DNA from: Muribaculaceae bacterium
Lineage (GTDB): Bacteria > Bacteroidota > Bacteroidia > Bacteroidales > Muribaculaceae
Assembly: GCA_017557665.1 (NCBI GenBank)
Contig: JAFYYI010000086.1
Coordinates: forward strand, 1 to 64,000
Direction of reading: 5' to 3'
Length of the DNA stretch: 64,000 nucleotides
Shown: piece after piece, positions 39,937 to 48,208 of the stretch
Layout of the letters: each line of letters begins with the position of its first letter
Numbering within the stretch: the first letter of the stretch is position 1
The notes under the pieces: model-generated
What the model saw: only the letters and a program-made list of their open reading frames with translations
Told to the model about the DNA's origin: nothing
The model's database searches: none
Position numbers and translations under genes: made by a program

Positions 39937-41280
39937 TTATTCTGATTTTTCAAGTTCGTGTCTAGCCAAGTCAATCCACTCTGGATCAATGCCGAGACTC
40001 TGGGCTATGTTGAGTGCCTCATGTGGCACATCACCGCCATCAACCTCCACGAGCGAGTAGTTCATCAAGCCGTTGTCAAAGCCTTTCACCCGCAGGCAGT
40101 GGGCTGAGCCAGGCTCTATATCGTAGTGCGTTGTCATGACGAGACTCATCTGCTTGGTGGCAAGCACCTTGAGCAAAGCCTGCACCAATGCCGTACCCTC
40201 GGTGGGGTTGGTGGTGCGGGCTGGCTCGTCAATCAACGCCAATAATCTTCTTTTTTCGCGTGATGCCTTGATAACGGCATCGATGTTCTTCATCTCGGCG
40301 GCAAACGAGGAAAGTCCTTTCTCTATCGACTGCTCGTCACCGATACAGAACATTATTTCATCTTTTATTGCTATGCAAGCTTCGCTTGCGGGAATTCCGA
40401 AGCCGAACTGGAACAAATACTGGCAAAGCGTGAGGGTTTTGAGCACCACGGTCTTGCCGCCCATATTGGCTCCAGTGATAAGGGTTGGCCTATAGGCAAA
40501 GGAGATATTCACTGGCTGAAATTGCTTGCCGGCACGACCGAGAGCGTCCTTCACCTGAGGGTGGAACAATGCCGAGTAATGGCTTGTGCCATCTACTGAA
40601 ATCTCCGGAAAGCACAGTTTTTGTTCCACAATCTGTCTTGCTTTAGCAACACCGATATCAACCTTTGCAAGTGCAACCAAAGCGCACTCAATGTCATCGA
40701 CATTAGAATGTAGTTGGCGAGTGAGGTCTTGTCTCACGCCTTCCTCTATTTCGGCAGCCTCAATAAGCAACTCGTCCTGCTGCTCGGGATTCTTGCGCAT
40801 TTGTATGCGCAAATCCTTTAGTTGCTCGCAATAGGAATCATAAATATAAAACGAGGCTATCTTCATCCCATCAGGGTCGAGGATAGTTATCACCTCATCG
40901 AGGGACGGAATATCCACCACTTTGTCAAGATTATGCTCCTTGAGCAACTTTACCACCTCGGTGGAGAGAATGGCTAAGTGCTTCACTTCAAAGAGTTCAA
41001 TGTCATCAAGTGTTGACGATTGACGAAGGTTCTTGATGGTAGTGCGTATGTCCTTCACACCCTGAAGTCTGAAGAGCAGCGTATTAAGGAACGAAGGCTC
41101 AATACTGTGTACAAAATCGACAAAATGTCGCAAAACGTCATAAGTCGTTGTGATTTCTTGCTCGATAGTCATCATTTCACTATCGAGAAGCCAACGGCGA
41201 GCGAACCCCGACTGCAGGTCAAGTCCATCGACCATGAAACGCAGTCCGCAAGGGGATTCTATGACGTTCTTTAATTGCAT
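39937..41280 (-). CDS. kamC: MutS-like ATPase of the lysine aminomutase cluster
   Basis: 447 residues. The C-terminal half is a MutS ATPase: Walker A ITGANMGGKTVVLKTLTL, Walker B RLLALIDEPARTTNPTEG, and MTTHYD. The N-terminal DNA-binding and mismatch domains of true MutS are absent. Its start overlaps the kamB stop by one base (TAATG), and it lies directly before kamDE. Its presence in lysine-fermentation clusters suggests it serves the aminomutase, for example by removing damaged cobalamin, rather than DNA repair; that is inference. The symbol follows usage in such clusters. Confidence 0.85.
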   Translation of the reverse strand: MQLKNVIESPCGLRFMVDGLDLQSGFARRWLLDSEMMTIEQEITTTYDVLRHFVDFVHSIEPSFLNTLLFRLQGVKDIRTTIKNLRQSSTLDDIELFEVKHLAILSTEVVKLLKEHNLDKVVDIPSLDEVITILDPDGMKIASFYIYDSYCEQLKDLRIQMRKNPEQQDELLIEAAEIEEGVRQDLTRQLHSNVDDIECALVALAKVDIGVAKARQIVEQKLCFPEISVDGTSHYSALFHPQVKDALGRAGKQFQPVNISFAYRPTLITGANMGGKTVVLKTLTLCQYLFQFGFGIPASEACIAIKDEIMFCIGDEQSIEKGLSSFAAEMKNIDAVIKASREKRRLLALIDEPARTTNPTEGTALVQALLKVLATKQMSLVMTTHYDIEPGSAHCLRVKGFDNGLMNYSLVEVDGGDVPHEALNIAQSLGIDPEWIDLARHELEKSE

Positions 41281-42293
41281 TAGTTCTTTAATAAATCATA
41301 AACAGGCAGGTTTATAGCCTGTGAAAGTTTGTCGCACAACACCTCAGAGTCAAGCACATATCCACTTGGCGAGGTGGGATTGACGGTAACGGCAATGAGT
41401 TTGCTCTTTTGCAGCACCTTTATAATGCCACCGTTTTTCTCAAAGAGCCTTAATTGTTGTGGCGAAACAAATATCTTAGTGAAATCGCGAACCACAAGTT
41501 CAACATTCTTGAGACTCTTGTTCTTGCGCACTTTCTCAAGAAACGAATCGACAAGCGCACCTGCGACATAAATCGTGGAACAGCGTTCCATGCCATGAAA
41601 CTGCACCTGCTGCGAGAGCGAGGTTACAGCTTCCATTTCATGCAGTTCTCCGTCGGTGTCTATCCACCACATACCCTTGTCAAGAGGTGAGAGAAGCTTC
41701 ATGTTGCGTTCATTAGTCACACCAATATTTATAAGGTCAACAATAAAGGCAGTGTGTTGAATCAACTGACTCATGTTAATCGAGTAGGCAGCCCCGGTAG
41801 CAAGTATCATCGACTGGCTAACAGCCGGTGAAGCGAGGCTCAACCTTGACAAAGCACCATCAATGATTGCCAGGTCGATATTGTGGCGGCGAACATCGCG
41901 CATCCAGCGTTGCAGTCCTGAGGTTGACGAGGGGCCTGAGAGCAAAATCTTGCCTTGAGTCAACGCTCTCGCTGTCACCACACGCCCTAAACTGGTGCTC
42001 TCGTCGCTCACGTCAATGAGTTCCGATACAAGCCGACGCTGGCGATAGTGTGCCTCGCTGGTGCCGAAACACATGCCTTCGCGCAGCACTATCTCGGGTT
42101 TCTGCGTGCGAGTAACCTGATCGGTGGTCTCTCCATCAATGCCTATCGAAGTAACTGCCACCCGCTTCTGCTCCAATGGCAACCTCGCAAGAACATACTT
42201 TAAGCACTCTGTCTTGCCGGTGTTCTTTTGCAGCCCAACTATCGAGAGGCTGTCATAATTCAATATGTCATTGATGAAGGACAACGCAAGCAT
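41280..42293 (-). CDS. kamB: P-loop protein of the lysine aminomutase cluster
   Basis: 337 residues. An N-terminal P-loop SIVGLQKNTGKTECLKYV (Lys-Thr at about 25-26) and TSIGIDGETTDQVT resemble nucleotide-dependent dethiobiotin-synthetase/CobQ-like ligases and chaperones. The rest (LLSGPSSTSGLQRWMRDVRR, DLAIIDGALSRLSLA) fits such a fold. No enzyme activity can be named. Coupling to the MutS-like kamC (one-base overlap) suggests the two proteins act together on KamDE, perhaps as a reactivase. The ATG at 42293 fits a conserved-looking N-terminus. Confidence 0.75.
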   Translation of the reverse strand: MLALSFINDILNYDSLSIVGLQKNTGKTECLKYVLARLPLEQKRVAVTSIGIDGETTDQVTRTQKPEIVLREGMCFGTSEAHYRQRRLVSELIDVSDESTSLGRVVTARALTQGKILLSGPSSTSGLQRWMRDVRRHNIDLAIIDGALSRLSLASPAVSQSMILATGAAYSINMSQLIQHTAFIVDLINIGVTNERNMKLLSPLDKGMWWIDTDGELHEMEAVTSLSQQVQFHGMERCSTIYVAGALVDSFLEKVRKNKSLKNVELVVRDFTKIFVSPQQLRLFEKNGGIIKVLQKSKLIAVTVNPTSPSGYVLDSEVLCDKLSQAINLPVYDLLKN

Positions 42294-42357
42294 ACTTATC
42301 CGTTTCAGGATGGTGACGGTGATTGGCCATCACCACCGCTGAACGGAACACTAAATA

Positions 42358-43638
42358 CTAACCATTTCGTTTCTCGTTGCGCTCGTGACGCTTCAGGGCC
42401 TTTGGCTCGATGTTCATGCGCTCGCCCTCGAGCAGGGAGATAACACCGTCAACTGCCTTGTCGGCAGGAACCTCTGCCTTCTTGCGGGCAGCCTGACACT
42501 CGGGACAGTTGCACTCGCTGTGATACTCAGTGGGCTCTGTGTAGGTGGTGATAACACCCTCAAAGTTGCGGAGAACCACCTTGCCAGGAGCCTGAGAAAT
42601 CACATACTGAGGCATAACGGGAGTCTTGCCGCCGCCACCGGGAGCGTCAACCACAAAGGTAGGAACGCAATAGCCCGAAGTGTGGCCACGCAAGCCCTCG
42701 ATAATCTCTATACCCTTTGATACGGGAGTGCGGAAATGCTCCAATCCCATCGACAAGTCGCACTGATAGATGTAGTAAGGACGCACGCGAATCTTCACAA
42801 GTCCTTGCACCAAGTGCTTCATCACATGAACGCAGTCGTTGATGCCTCGAAGCAGCACACTCTGGTTGCCCAAAGGCACACCGGCGTTGGCTAGCATCTC
42901 GCAAGCGCGGGTCGATTCGGCTGTAATCTCGTTAGGATGGTTGAAGTGTGTGTTGAGCCAAATGGGATGATACTTCTTGAGCATCTCGCACAATTCGGGA
43001 GTGATGCGCTGTGGACATACCACTGGAGTGCGGGTGCCAAGGCGAACTATCTCCACATGTGGTATGGCACGCAGGCGTGAGATTATATACTCAAGTTTCT
43101 TGTCGGCTACCATCAGAGCGTCGCCACCTGAGAGCAGCACGTCGCGAACTGTCTCGGTCTTCTCGATGTACTCAAGTGCCTTCTCGATGCGGTCGTTGCC
43201 ACACTCGGCGTCGGTCTGACCGGCAAAACGGCGACGAGTGCAGTGGCGGCAGTACATAGAGCACATATCGGTGATGAGGAACAGCACACGGTCGGGATAA
43301 CGATGTGTCAAGCCAGGCGTTGGCGAATCCTCGTCCTCATGCAATGGGTCGAGAAGGTCGGCTGCTGCCTGATGGGTTTCAAGACCAGTAGGAATGCACT
43401 GCTTGCGCACTGGGTCATTTGGATCATCAGGATTGATGAGACTCAGGTAATAAGGAGTGATTGCCATACGCAGAGTAGAGAGTGTCTTTTTCACGCCCTC
43501 TTCCTCTTCGGCGGTGAGGCTGATATATTTCTTCAGGTCCTCGAGAGTCTCAATGCGGTTTTTAACCTGCCATTTCCAATCGTTCCACTGCTCGTCGGTA
43601 ACATCGGGAAAGAGTTGTTTTCTTCTTGATTCTGCCAT
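42358..43638 (-). CDS. kamA: L-lysine 2,3-aminomutase
   Basis: 426 residues from the ATG at 43638 (MAESRRKQLFPDVTDEQWND); an ATG four codons upstream is the alternative. The radical SAM cluster motif CSMYCRHCTRRRFAG is present. The PLP/substrate region follows (SGGDALMVADKKLEYIISRL), and the zinc-binding ECNCPECQAARKK is at the C-terminus. It converts L-lysine to beta-lysine with SAM, PLP and a 4Fe-4S cluster. A hairpin (43663-43692) sits between kdd and kamA. Confidence 0.97.
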   Translation of the reverse strand: MAESRRKQLFPDVTDEQWNDWKWQVKNRIETLEDLKKYISLTAEEEEGVKKTLSTLRMAITPYYLSLINPDDPNDPVRKQCIPTGLETHQAAADLLDPLHEDEDSPTPGLTHRYPDRVLFLITDMCSMYCRHCTRRRFAGQTDAECGNDRIEKALEYIEKTETVRDVLLSGGDALMVADKKLEYIISRLRAIPHVEIVRLGTRTPVVCPQRITPELCEMLKKYHPIWLNTHFNHPNEITAESTRACEMLANAGVPLGNQSVLLRGINDCVHVMKHLVQGLVKIRVRPYYIYQCDLSMGLEHFRTPVSKGIEIIEGLRGHTSGYCVPTFVVDAPGGGGKTPVMPQYVISQAPGKVVLRNFEGVITTYTEPTEYHSECNCPECQAARKKAEVPADKAVDGVISLLEGERMNIEPKALKRHERNEKRNG

Positions 43639-43662
43639 GATAAATTTCATGTATTATTAAGC

Positions 43663-43692
43663 CATAGAGGCGCATATTAACACGCCTCTATA
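43663..43692 (-). terminator. Intercistronic hairpin between kdd and kamA
   Basis: CATAGAGGCG pairs with CGCCTCTATAG around a ten-base loop. On the minus strand it is not followed by a T run, so RNA processing or stability control is as likely as termination. Confidence 0.6.
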
Positions 43693-43706
43693 GCATTTAA
43701 ACCTAA

Positions 43707-44780
43707 TTAAGCGTAAAGTTCCTCAAAAATCTTGCGTAGCTCAGGGCACTCACGCAGCTCTTGCAGAGTAAACTCGGCGTGGCCCTTTGTGTAGCCGTTA
43801 CCAATAATCATATTGGTGTCGGCACCAATACCCTCAGCACCAAGAGCAGCCTTGGTAAAGCTAGTTGCCATCGAGAAGAAGTAAACAACTCCGTCATCGC
43901 GGGTGCAGAGTACAGCTGTCATTTCGCAGTCGGGAACATTAACGCAATTGATGGTAACATCGGCCATCTTGCCGTCGGTGAGCTTGCTCACGAGTTCATA
44001 AACCTGAACGGGAGTCATGCCGGCTACGCTCTCTACCACGTCGCAGAAGCCTAAGTCTTTGATGCGCTTGGTCGATTTGGGGCTGTTAGCAAGACCAATC
44101 ACCTTACCGGTAACACCCACGCGCTTCTTAGCCTCATAGCAGCACAGCATACCGCTCTTGCCACCAGCACCGAGAACAACTACGTTCTGGCCATACTGGC
44201 ACAACTTGGCTGTCTGTGCAGGAGCACCAGCCACATCGAGTGCGCTCAATGCGAGCTTTTCGGGCATGTCATCGGGAATTTTGGCATAGATACCGCTCTC
44301 GAAGAGGATAGCCTTACCCTTGATGTCAACTTGGTCAACGTCGGCCTTGATGTTGAGAATCTCGTCAATGCGCAATGGAGTAAGCGACAGCGACACGAGA
44401 GTGGCGATGCGGTCGCCCTCTTTCAGGTCGATTTTGTCCTTCAAAGCGTCACCAATCTTCTCTACAGTACCCAGAAGCATACCACCCGAACCGGTGCGGC
44501 GGTTGCGGTGCTTGCCCTGAAGTTCCACATTGAGGAACATCTCTTTCTTGATTTCTTCCATTACCTCGGCCTCATCGTCGGGATTCTTGGCCTGGCTCTT
44601 GGCATAGTTGTGGATATCGGTAAACGAAGCCGAGTCGATATTAAGAGTTTGAACGTCGATGAGAATCTCATTGTCATAAATCTCATCCATATTATTGTCA
44701 AGCTTGTTGGCTGGTTGTGGCAGTACGCCCACTGGCTCAATTACTCGGTGTGTACCGAATCTATTTCCATGTTTCTGCAT
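43707..44780 (-). CDS. kdd: L-erythro-3,5-diaminohexanoate dehydrogenase
   Basis: 357 residues. MQKHGNRFGTHRVIEPVGVL and GKHRNRRTGSGGMLLGTVEK are characteristic of Kdd. The Rossmann motif is VVLGAGGKSGMLCCYEAKKR. It oxidises 3,5-diaminohexanoate to 3-keto-5-aminohexanoate with NAD(P). A 227-bp spacer with a MITE-like element separates it from kce upstream. Confidence 0.96.
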   Translation of the reverse strand: MQKHGNRFGTHRVIEPVGVLPQPANKLDNNMDEIYDNEILIDVQTLNIDSASFTDIHNYAKSQAKNPDDEAEVMEEIKKEMFLNVELQGKHRNRRTGSGGMLLGTVEKIGDALKDKIDLKEGDRIATLVSLSLTPLRIDEILNIKADVDQVDIKGKAILFESGIYAKIPDDMPEKLALSALDVAGAPAQTAKLCQYGQNVVVLGAGGKSGMLCCYEAKKRVGVTGKVIGLANSPKSTKRIKDLGFCDVVESVAGMTPVQVYELVSKLTDGKMADVTINCVNVPDCEMTAVLCTRDDGVVYFFSMATSFTKAALGAEGIGADTNMIIGNGYTKGHAEFTLQELRECPELRKIFEELYA

Positions 44781-44843
44781 TGTCTTTAGTTTAGTTTAAT
44801 GTTTATACTCTTTTTATTTTAATTTGCTATAGTGTTGAGGCTT

Positions 44844-45002
44844 GTAACTATTCAGCGATCTTGCTTTAGACCCACATTATCATCAAACAAACTCAACAAA
44901 GAGGAACAAACTCAACAAAATTATTATTGTGATTTTTTCTTGTTGTTTTTGTCAGATTTTGTTCTTTTTGTTTGAAAATGGTGACATAGCTGAATAGTCA
45001 CT
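44844..45002. mobile_element. MITE-like inverted-repeat element, complete copy
   Basis: 159 bp bounded by GTAACTATTCAGC and GCTGAATAGTCAC (one mismatch when inverted), with further partly complementary arms (CAAACAAACTCAACAAAG, TTTTGTTCTTTTTGTTTG). It has no coding capacity. Related halves lie at 15005-15096, 15268-15313 and 15417-15488. It sits between kce and kdd in the middle of the lysine cluster. Confidence 0.65.
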
Positions 45003-45007
45003 GATAT

Positions 45008-45841
45008 TTATTTTCGTGGTGGGAGGCCTAAGATTTCACGGGCATCGTCGCTGGTGGCGATGGGACGGCCAAGCTCACGAGCGATGCGAGCCACCTTCTC
45101 CACGAGTTCGCCGTTCGATTTGGCAAGAACGCCTTTCTCAAGGTAGAGATTGTCCTCAAAGCCCACGCGCACGTTACCACCCATAGCGATGGCAGCGGCA
45201 GCCATTGGGAAAGCGTGACGGCCAACGCCAGTAACTGTCCAAGTGGAGCCGGCGGGGATTCCGTTCACAAGCCAGCACAGGTTGGCGACAGTGGCTGGAG
45301 TGCAGCCAGGCACGCCAAGCACGAAGTTGAACTGCATGGGTGCACCGGGAGCCTCACCCTTCTTCGCCATCTTGAGGATGGTGTCGAGGTGACCCATCTC
45401 AAAGCACTCATACTCGGGCTTGATGCCACGCTCCATCATGCGCTTGCCAAAGGCACGCATAGTGGGCATAGTATTGTCGAAAATCTCGTCGCCGAAGTTG
45501 CAGGTTCCGCAGTCGAGGGTTGCCATCTCTGGGAGTGGAGTGGTGTCGGTCGATTGCAGACGCTCGTCGGGAGTCATGCCAACAGCACCACCGGTTGATG
45601 GAATCAAAATCACATCGGGGCAAACCTTCAAGATAGCCTCCTCGCACTCCTGGAAGCGGGCACGGTCCTGAGTGGGCGTGCCGTCGTCCCAGCGCACATG
45701 TAGGTGAACAATCGCAGCACCGGCATCAACGGCCGATTTTGCTTCACGAACTATCTCCTCAACGGTATAAGGAACATTAGGATTCTGTTCCTTAGTAACC
45801 TCGGCACCGCATATCGCGGCAGTAATTATCAGTTTATCCAT
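45008..45841 (-). CDS. kce: 3-keto-5-aminohexanoate cleavage enzyme
   Basis: 277 residues from the ATG at 45841 (MDKLIITAAICGAEVTKEQN), which matches the family N-terminus; a longer frame from 45946 runs through a repeat and into kal. It is a DUF849/BKACE family member: zinc ligands in VHLHVRWDDGTPTQD, substrate-site IPSTGGAVGMTPDERLQS, and FEMGHLDTILKMAKKG. It cleaves the beta-keto acid with acetyl-CoA to acetoacetate and 3-aminobutyryl-CoA. It follows kal by 50 bp. Confidence 0.95.
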   Translation of the reverse strand: MDKLIITAAICGAEVTKEQNPNVPYTVEEIVREAKSAVDAGAAIVHLHVRWDDGTPTQDRARFQECEEAILKVCPDVILIPSTGGAVGMTPDERLQSTDTTPLPEMATLDCGTCNFGDEIFDNTMPTMRAFGKRMMERGIKPEYECFEMGHLDTILKMAKKGEAPGAPMQFNFVLGVPGCTPATVANLCWLVNGIPAGSTWTVTGVGRHAFPMAAAAIAMGGNVRVGFEDNLYLEKGVLAKSNGELVEKVARIARELGRPIATSDDAREILGLPPRK

Positions 45842-45861
45842 TTGATATTTGTTAGTTTTTT

Positions 45862-45885
45862 GTAGGGACGAGGCCTGCCTCGTCC
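45862..45885. repeat. GGACGAGGC palindrome, copy 2
   Basis: GTAGGGACGAGGC and GCCTCGTCC (overlapping at the centre), between kal and kce. Confidence 0.85.
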
Positions 45886-45891
45886 GCCTCG

Positions 45892-46281
45892 TTATCCTTT
45901 TCTCTGGCAATCTTTTGGGGTCACACAAGTTCCGCTGGCGCGGCACACCACGATTGGCTCATCGAGTTCGTCGGCTGCCGATGGCGAGATGTCGGGGCGT
46001 GAAATCGCCACCTTGCGGGCTTCAAACTGCATGTGACGCGAGGTGTTGCCTTCCTTGTCTATCCAGCCCTCAGCCTCGATGAAGTCGCCGGCATACACCG
46101 GTGCGAGGAAGTCGATGCTGTCGTAGGCGCGGAACAGGCCCTCATCGCCGTCACGCATAATCAGGAGTTCGGTAGCCACATCACCAAAAAGGTGAACCAT
46201 ATGGGCACCGTCAACCAGGTTGCCGCCATAGTGGGCATCCTTTGCGCTCATGCGCAGTCTAATCTTTGTTCTGTACTCCAT
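45892..46281 (-). CDS. kal: 3-aminobutyryl-CoA ammonia-lyase
   Basis: 129 residues. A hotdog-fold small enzyme: [40 protein letters not shown] and the C-terminal [18 protein letters not shown]. It removes ammonia from L-3-aminobutyryl-CoA to give crotonyl-CoA. It begins 9 bp after the atoD stop, so it is translated from the same message. Confidence 0.94.
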   Translation of the reverse strand: MEYRTKIRLRMSAKDAHYGGNLVDGAHMVHLFGDVATELLIMRDGDEGLFRAYDSIDFLAPVYAGDFIEAEGWIDKEGNTSRHMQFEARKVAISRPDISPSAADELDEPIVVCRASGTCVTPKDCQRKG

Positions 46282-46290
46282 AACGCCGAT

Positions 46291-46941
46291 TTATTTCTCA
46301 ACATAGATGCCGTCAACATAGATTCCTGAAGCGTGAACGTGCTCTGGCTTGATTTCGCCAACTTTCACTAGTTTCTCTGCTTCAACAACAACATAGTCGG
46401 CAGCAGTTGCCATCAAGGGGTTGAAGTTGTTGGTAGTTCCCAAGAATACCATGTTTCCAAACTCGTCAACGATATTGGCACGCAAGAAAGCGATGTCGGC
46501 CTTCAGTGGCTTCTCAAGCAGATAGTCCTTGCCGTCAACGGTAACAACGTCCTTGCCGTCGGCCATGATGGTGCCCATGCCGGTGGGGGTCAACACGCCA
46601 CCCAGACCAGCACCTGCTGCACGGATGCGCTCAGCAAGTGTTCCTTGGGGCACATACTCCACGATGAGAGTGCCTTCATTCTTCTGCAACGCGGTCTGCT
46701 TGTTGGTACCGGTGTGCGAAACGATAGCTTTCTTCACTTGATGGTTAGTCACTAACTTGCCGTGAGCCACCTCGTCATAGGCGGTGTCGTTGGCAATGAT
46801 TGTTAAGTCCTTGACACCCTTCTCTACGATGGCGTCGATAATTTGTGTGGCACTACCCACACCGAGGAAGCCGCCGAACATGATGGTCATTCCATCTTGT
46901 ACCTTCTCGACAGCTTGCTCAAGAGTGATTTGTTTGTTCAT
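46291..46941 (-). CDS. atoD: Acetoacetate/butyrate CoA-transferase, alpha subunit
   Basis: 216 residues. GMTIMFGGFLGVGSATQIID is the CoA-binding glycine-rich motif; FLRANIVDEFGNMVFLGTTN and the C-terminal EHVHASGIYVDGIYVEK are typical. It pairs with AtoA (36802-37461). It is the first gene of the lysine cluster, with a -7 element at 47001-47008 and a leader of about 55 nt. I looked for a cobalamin riboswitch in that leader and did not see one. Confidence 0.95.
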   Translation of the reverse strand: MNKQITLEQAVEKVQDGMTIMFGGFLGVGSATQIIDAIVEKGVKDLTIIANDTAYDEVAHGKLVTNHQVKKAIVSHTGTNKQTALQKNEGTLIVEYVPQGTLAERIRAAGAGLGGVLTPTGMGTIMADGKDVVTVDGKDYLLEKPLKADIAFLRANIVDEFGNMVFLGTTNNFNPLMATAADYVVVEAEKLVKVGEIKPEHVHASGIYVDGIYVEK

Positions 46942-47000
46942 AATAGTTGTTTATGTTTCAGATATTTTTTTGTTTATGTTTTATAGTCTATTTTAGACTG

Positions 47001-47008
47001 CAAATATA
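47001..47008 (-). promoter_or_regulatory. -7 element of the lysine fermentation cluster
   Basis: Reads TATATTTG on the minus strand (TAnnTTTG). The -33 box is weak. The overlapping downstream palindrome AGTCTATTTTAGACT could be an operator. Confidence 0.55.
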
Positions 47009-47193
47009 GTGATTTTTCCCCAATTAACAGCCTATTTCCACACTTTTTTTATCCACATTTTACCCTTCAATCTATAACCACAATAATAACAGAGGGTTGC
47101 AACAGAAAAAATAACATTTCCACCGAAAGCGTTGAGAAAACTCAAGCCTTCTCTCGTTAAATCGCATTTTTCTCCCAGCAGGCTCTATTTCTT

Positions 47194-47275
47194 GATAAAT
47201 CAGGCTACACTCAGAAATAAACATGAAAAATTTCCTTTTTCATTTTGTATTTCTCTCGGCTTGCACTAATTTTGC
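47194..47275 (+). promoter_or_regulatory. Hairpin-plus-promoter cassette before cdsA
   Basis: GATAAATCAGGCT, then AGAAATAAACATGAAAAA pairing with TTTTTCATTTTGTATTTCT, then TTTG (47244-47247), a 19-bp gap and TAATTTTG (47267-47274). It is closely similar to 721-803 before rnpB. Confidence 0.85.
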
Positions 47276-47299
47276 CGAAAATTTCTAAGAATCCTATTT

Positions 47300-48151
47300 A
47301 TGAATATAGTAAAACGCGCCATTTTTGGAGGCATATATGTGGCACTGATTGTTGCGTCGCTGCTGTTATGGGACACTTGTAAATGCTTATTCCTAGTCTT
47401 GTTTCTGTTGTTCATCATTTTAGGCATGAACGAGGCATCAAAACTGCTGAATCATAAAGGCAAGCCAGTTCCAATTCTAATCAAGGCCATTGACGCATTT
47501 GGAGGTTTTGGGCTGTTCCTTTCTTTTTTTGGATATTACAACTTGTATTCTCACGAAGTAGTAATATTATTTGTGATAGCTGCCTATCTGCTGGTGCGAT
47601 TTACCGCACAGCTCTATATGCCTTCACGCAACGCTGTTGCCGACGTGCAGCAATCGTTGGGATCACTGCTTTATGTGGCATTTCCCATTGCTCTTCTCAA
47701 TACTATCGCAAGTGATTTCTCACCTCGCATTGTGCTGGCAATGTTTGTCTTTATTTGGCTCAACGACACAGGAGCTTTCCTTGTGGGATGCGCCATAGGC
47801 AAGCACCGACTCTTTGAGCGCATCAGCCCCAAGAAATCGTGGGAGGGCGTGTTTGGCGGTGCAGCCTTTGTGATTGCCGCTTCTATAGCATTTGCTTGTA
47901 TTCCTTATCTGAAAGAGGTGTTCAATCCCATCAATTTGGGCGTGGCGACATGGATTGCATTGGGAGTGGTCACTGTGGTGGCTTCTACGCTTGGCGATCT
48001 CTTTGAGTCGCTGCTTAAGCGCACCGCCGGTGTCAAGGATTCAGGCAATGTCATCCCTGGTCACGGTGGTATGCTCGACCGCATCGACAGTCTGCTATTT
48101 GTCACACTTGCCACTGTAATTACCCTGCAAATTGCAGATATTATACAATAG
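47300..48151 (+). CDS. cdsA: Phosphatidate cytidylyltransferase
   Basis: 283 residues with about eight membrane segments. The C-terminal signature SLLKRTAGVKDSGNVIPGHG plus GMLDRIDSLLF and WLNDTGAFLVGCAIGKHRLF are diagnostic. It makes CDP-diacylglycerol from phosphatidate and CTP, the branch point of phospholipid synthesis in the inner membrane. The next gene starts 57 bp after the stop. Confidence 0.96.
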   Translation: MNIVKRAIFGGIYVALIVASLLLWDTCKCLFLVLFLLFIILGMNEASKLLNHKGKPVPILIKAIDAFGGFGLFLSFFGYYNLYSHEVVILFVIAAYLLVRFTAQLYMPSRNAVADVQQSLGSLLYVAFPIALLNTIASDFSPRIVLAMFVFIWLNDTGAFLVGCAIGKHRLFERISPKKSWEGVFGGAAFVIAASIAFACIPYLKEVFNPINLGVATWIALGVVTVVASTLGDLFESLLKRTAGVKDSGNVIPGHGGMLDRIDSLLFVTLATVITLQIADIIQ

Positions 48152-48208
48152 TTTTTAGTTGTGAGTTATCTGTTTCCAACATCAAACGATAAACGACAAC
48201 CTGCATTT

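Larger units (their letters stand above)
46942..47299. other. Divergent promoter region, lysine cluster / cdsA
   Basis: It contains the minus-strand -7 element of the lysine cluster, a short inverted repeat AGTCTATTTTAGACT (46985-46999) just downstream of its start point, and the plus-strand hairpin-promoter cassette of cdsA. No gene is seen. Confidence 0.65.

Noticed and set aside
39937..41280. DNA mismatch repair MutS
   Set aside because: Only the ATPase half is of MutS type. The mismatch-binding domain is missing and the gene is embedded in the aminomutase operon.
45842..45946. N-terminal extension of Kce by 35 residues
   Set aside because: It would run through the palindromic repeat and overlap kal, whereas the ATG at 45841 gives the normal family N-terminus.
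46942..47000. Cobalamin riboswitch expected before a B12-dependent pathway
   Set aside because: The leader is only about 55 nt, and no B12-box-like sequence was found there or in the spacers before kamA and kdd.
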